This document shows, piece after piece, positions 12,490-14,583 of a stretch of DNA of 14,583 nt. Both the position numbers and the translations under genes were made by a program. This DNA is from Kutzneria sp036403095. GTDB lineage: Bacteria > Actinomycetota > Actinomycetes > Mycobacteriales > Pseudonocardiaceae. Every line of letters starts with the position of its first letter. Within the stretch, counting starts at the first letter, position 1. Location of the stretch: assembly GCA_036403095.1 (NCBI GenBank), contig DASWRQ010000101.1, positions 1 through 14,583 on the forward strand, read 5' to 3'. The notes under the pieces were generated by a model. That model was not told where the DNA came from and ran no database searches. It saw only the letters and a list, made by a program, of their open reading frames with translations.

Positions 12490-14148
12490 TCAGGTGCGCC
12501 GCACGAATCGGGTGATTCGGCTCAGCGCCGGCTGAAGTTCGTGCACTCTCAGCAACGTCATCATGCCGAATGCGCATGCCAGGCCGAGCAGTCCGCCGCC
12601 GACCAGGGTCAACCAGGCACCGCCCGCGCGGTGGATACCCCCGGGAATGTATCGGGTAACCACCAGAGCCACTGCGAGGGCGGCGGCCGCGCCCCAGACC
12701 GAGCTGACGCCGGTCTTGACGTAGGTCTTCACCACCCGGCGGCTGCCGAGCTTGCCGAACCGACGGCGCAGCCACAGCTCCCCCAGCACCATCCCGATGG
12801 CGTAGGTGAGTCCGTTCACACAGGCGATGCCGTAGACCACGTCCTGGGCGGGGAACACGAACGGGCAGGCGAAGGTGAGCGGGACCTGGAAGACGACCAT
12901 CAGCATGCGCAGCACGGTCGGCGTGCGCGAGTCGTTGAAGGCGTAGAACACCCGCAGCTGGAGCAGGGTGACGGCGTAGGGCAGCAGCAGGAAGGCCGAC
13001 GCCGTCACGCCCAGGCCGAGCTCGAACGCGCCCGTGGACTCCGAGGACTTCAGCGAGAACAGGGCCACGCCCATGGCCGGCCCGAGCACGGTCATCAGCG
13101 CGCTGATCGGCACCAGCATCACCGCGGTCAGCCGGCTGCCCTGGGACAGGTAGTCCAGCACCTCGGGCACGTCGCCCTTGGCCGCGGCCTGGCTCATCTT
13201 CGGCATGATCGCGGTGAGCAAGGACACGCCCAGCACGCCGTAGGGCACCTGGAGCAGGTTCCAGGACTGGAGGTAGATCGACAGCCCGCCGCCGGCCGCG
13301 CCGGTGGCCACGCGGGTGGTCGCCCACACCGTCACCTGGCTGACCAGCACGTAGCCGAAGGCCCAGCCCATCAGGCCGCCGAACTGGCTGATCCGCTTGT
13401 CCCAGCCCCACCGCCAGCGCAGCTTGAAGCCGCTGCGCAGCAGCGCCGGCACCAGCACCACGGCCTGCGCGGCCACGCCCAGCGTGCTGCCGATGCCCAG
13501 CACCAGGAACTTGGCGTCGGTGATGTGGAACGGGTTGAGGTCCCGGTCGCCGGGCACGATCACGTACGCGGCCAGCGTGCCGAACATGATCACGTTGTTG
13601 GCCACCGGGGCCCAGGCCGGCGCCTTGAAGATGTTCTGCGCGTTGAGGATGGCGCAGAACAGGGCGCTGATCCCGTAGAACAGGATCTCCGGCAGCACCA
13701 GGTAGCCGAACGCGGTGACCACCTCGGGCCGGGACTGCCCGGTCGAGTCGTCCACGAACACCTTGGTCAGCAGCGGCGCGCAGGCCACCGCCAGCACGGT
13801 CACCGCGAGCAGCAGGACGGTGCCCATGGTGACCAGGCGCTGGGTGTAGGCGACGCCCTTGTCCTCGTCGTCGTGCCTGGCCTTGATCAGCACCGGGATC
13901 ATCACGCTGGTCAGCACGTTCCCGACAAAGAGCTCGTAGATCATGTTCGGGAAGTTGTTGGCCGCGTTGTAGGCGTCCTGGGTGGCGGTGATGCCCAGCA
14001 GCACGGTCAGCGCCAGCCGCCAGCCGAAGCCGGTGACCCGGCTGATCAGGGTGGCGATGGCCATCGAGCCGCTCGCCTTGGCCAGTGAGGGCGTTTCCTC
14101 GCCCTGTAAGTCCGCCGCTCGTATGACGATCGTCGCCGGCTCGCTCAA
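12490..14148 (-). CDS. murJ: Lipid II flippase MurJ (MviN)
   Basis: A 552-residue polytopic membrane protein of the MOP superfamily, with about 14 hydrophobic segments. It flips undecaprenyl-linked lipid II across the membrane for peptidoglycan synthesis. The family signature ASGSMAIATLISRVTGFGWR (about 25-44) leads into the first helix, and ANNFPNMIYELFVGNVLTS follows, as in actinobacterial members. Unlike mycobacterial MviN there is no fused pseudokinase; that domain is the next gene. I chose TTG 14148 because it overlaps the upstream stop codon (TTGA) and no ATG or GTG lies between it and the conserved N terminus. The ATG within ASGSM would cut the conserved segment. Codon 14 (14109-14107) is the rare TTA. 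Confidence 0.9.
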   Translation of the reverse strand: MSEPATIVIRAADLQGEETPSLAKASGSMAIATLISRVTGFGWRLALTVLLGITATQDAYNAANNFPNMIYELFVGNVLTSVMIPVLIKARHDDEDKGVAYTQRLVTMGTVLLLAVTVLAVACAPLLTKVFVDDSTGQSRPEVVTAFGYLVLPEILFYGISALFCAILNAQNIFKAPAWAPVANNVIMFGTLAAYVIVPGDRDLNPFHITDAKFLVLGIGSTLGVAAQAVVLVPALLRSGFKLRWRWGWDKRISQFGGLMGWAFGYVLVSQVTVWATTRVATGAAGGGLSIYLQSWNLLQVPYGVLGVSLLTAIMPKMSQAAAKGDVPEVLDYLSQGSRLTAVMLVPISALMTVLGPAMGVALFSLKSSESTGAFELGLGVTASAFLLLPYAVTLLQLRVFYAFNDSRTPTVLRMLMVVFQVPLTFACPFVFPAQDVVYGIACVNGLTYAIGMVLGELWLRRRFGKLGSRRVVKTYVKTGVSSVWGAAAALAVALVVTRYIPGGIHRAGGAWLTLVGGGLLGLACAFGMMTLLRVHELQPALSRITRFVRRT

Positions 14149-14583
14149 CTCTCGCTCGACCTCTCGTCGCCGGGCACGCCGGCGGTCAGCTTTTCGGGGA
14201 CTGGCGTGTGCACCGGCTCGGTGACCTCGGCGGTGGCCTCGGCCGGCGGTTGCGCCTTGCGCTTGCGGGATGCGGTGATCCGGCGGTAGATGCGGCGTCC
14301 GGACAGGCCGAACAGGGCCGCGGCGGCGATACCGGTGATCACCAGGTTCACCGTGCCGAACGCGGTCGACGACAGCTCGATGCGCGCCGGCCCGCCCAGC
14401 ACGGTCTGGCCGGAGGTGGTGGACAGCGACGCGGTCACGGTGAACCGGCCGCTGCGGGCCACGGACGAGTTGAGCAGCACGTCTCGCGGCAGACCGGCGG
14501 AGATCCACTGGTAGGTCGGCGCGGCGCTGACCCCGCTCAGCGGCTGCAGCTTCACCGCGACCTTCACCCGGACCCGCAGGTTG
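14145..14583 (-). CDS. C-terminal end of a DUF6049-like membrane-anchored protein (partial)
   Basis: The 3' part, about 146 codons, of a gene that continues past the right edge. The visible part has a beta-rich extracytoplasmic segment, one membrane helix (TVNLVITGIAAAALFGL), then a basic cytoplasmic tail (RRIYRRITASRKRK) ending in a Glu/Pro/Thr-rich stretch. In this conserved block the gene upstream of murJ encodes a large secreted protein of the Rv3909/DUF6049 type with a C-terminal anchor, which fits. Its stop overlaps the TTG start of murJ, so translation is probably coupled. The function is unknown; it may take part in envelope assembly with MurJ. Confidence 0.75.
   Translation of the reverse strand, partial: NLRVRVKVAVKLQPLSGVSAAPTYQWISAGLPRDVLLNSSVARSGRFTVTASLSTTSGQTVLGGPARIELSSTAFGTVNLVITGIAAAALFGLSGRRIYRRITASRKRKAQPPAEATAEVTEPVHTPVPEKLTAGVPGDERSSES

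Noticed and set aside
12337..14088. Plus-strand open frame of 583 codons opposite murJ
   Set aside because: The composition is dominated by His, Gln and Gly repeats, the antisense image of a GC-rich membrane protein gene. No ribosome binding site or domain supports it.

Overview
The window is an origin-proximal chromosomal segment of a high-GC actinobacterium. GC is high, third codon positions are almost all G or C, and GTG/TTG starts are common. The gene order (rsmG-parA-parB, GNAT, cwlM, trxA, trxB, anti-sigma factor, sigM, pseudokinase, murJ, DUF6049-type protein) is the conserved block near oriC in mycobacteria, Pseudonocardiales and streptomycetes. The extra aminotransferase and D-Ala-D-Ala-ligase-like pair, and the separate murJ and pseudokinase genes, make a Pseudonocardiaceae-like organism my best guess (inference). 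No oriC, rRNA, tRNA, IS element or CRISPR array was seen.

Left third (1-3357): five copies of an 18-bp tandem repeat, then two perfect parS sites, rsmG (16S rRNA methyltransferase), a parS site in the parA leader, parA and parB (ATGA overlap), and a 381-bp convergent gap. That gap holds two variant parS sites made by a local tandem duplication, two palindromes and a strong hairpin. The five centromere sites lie within 3 kb around the genes for the proteins that use them.

Middle (3358-6502): a two-gene minus-strand unit, a fold-type-I PLP aminotransferase followed by a D-Ala-D-Ala-ligase-like ATP-grasp protein that has lost two of three expected Mg2+ ligands. A divergent gene encodes a GNAT-like protein with an N-terminal CxxC. 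A clear bidirectional terminator separates it from cwlM.

Right half (6502-14583), all on the minus strand and read from right to left: the C-terminal end of a membrane-anchored DUF6049-like protein, murJ (lipid II flippase), a membrane pseudokinase with a discoidin-like ectodomain, ECF sigma factor sigM, its probable membrane anti-sigma factor, trxB, trxA and cwlM. The theme is control of peptidoglycan precursor flow (MurJ, pseudokinase, CwlM) beside an envelope-stress and thiol-redox module (SigM, anti-sigma, thioredoxin system). A sequence matching the SigR/SigH thiol-stress promoter pattern lies just upstream of trxB and supports a revised trxB start.

Most of the window is ordinary, well-conserved actinobacterial core. 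I do not see a wholly new system. The best leads are the metal-ligand-deficient ATP-grasp protein with its aminotransferase partner, the duplicated variant parS unit, and the inferred trxB promoter.
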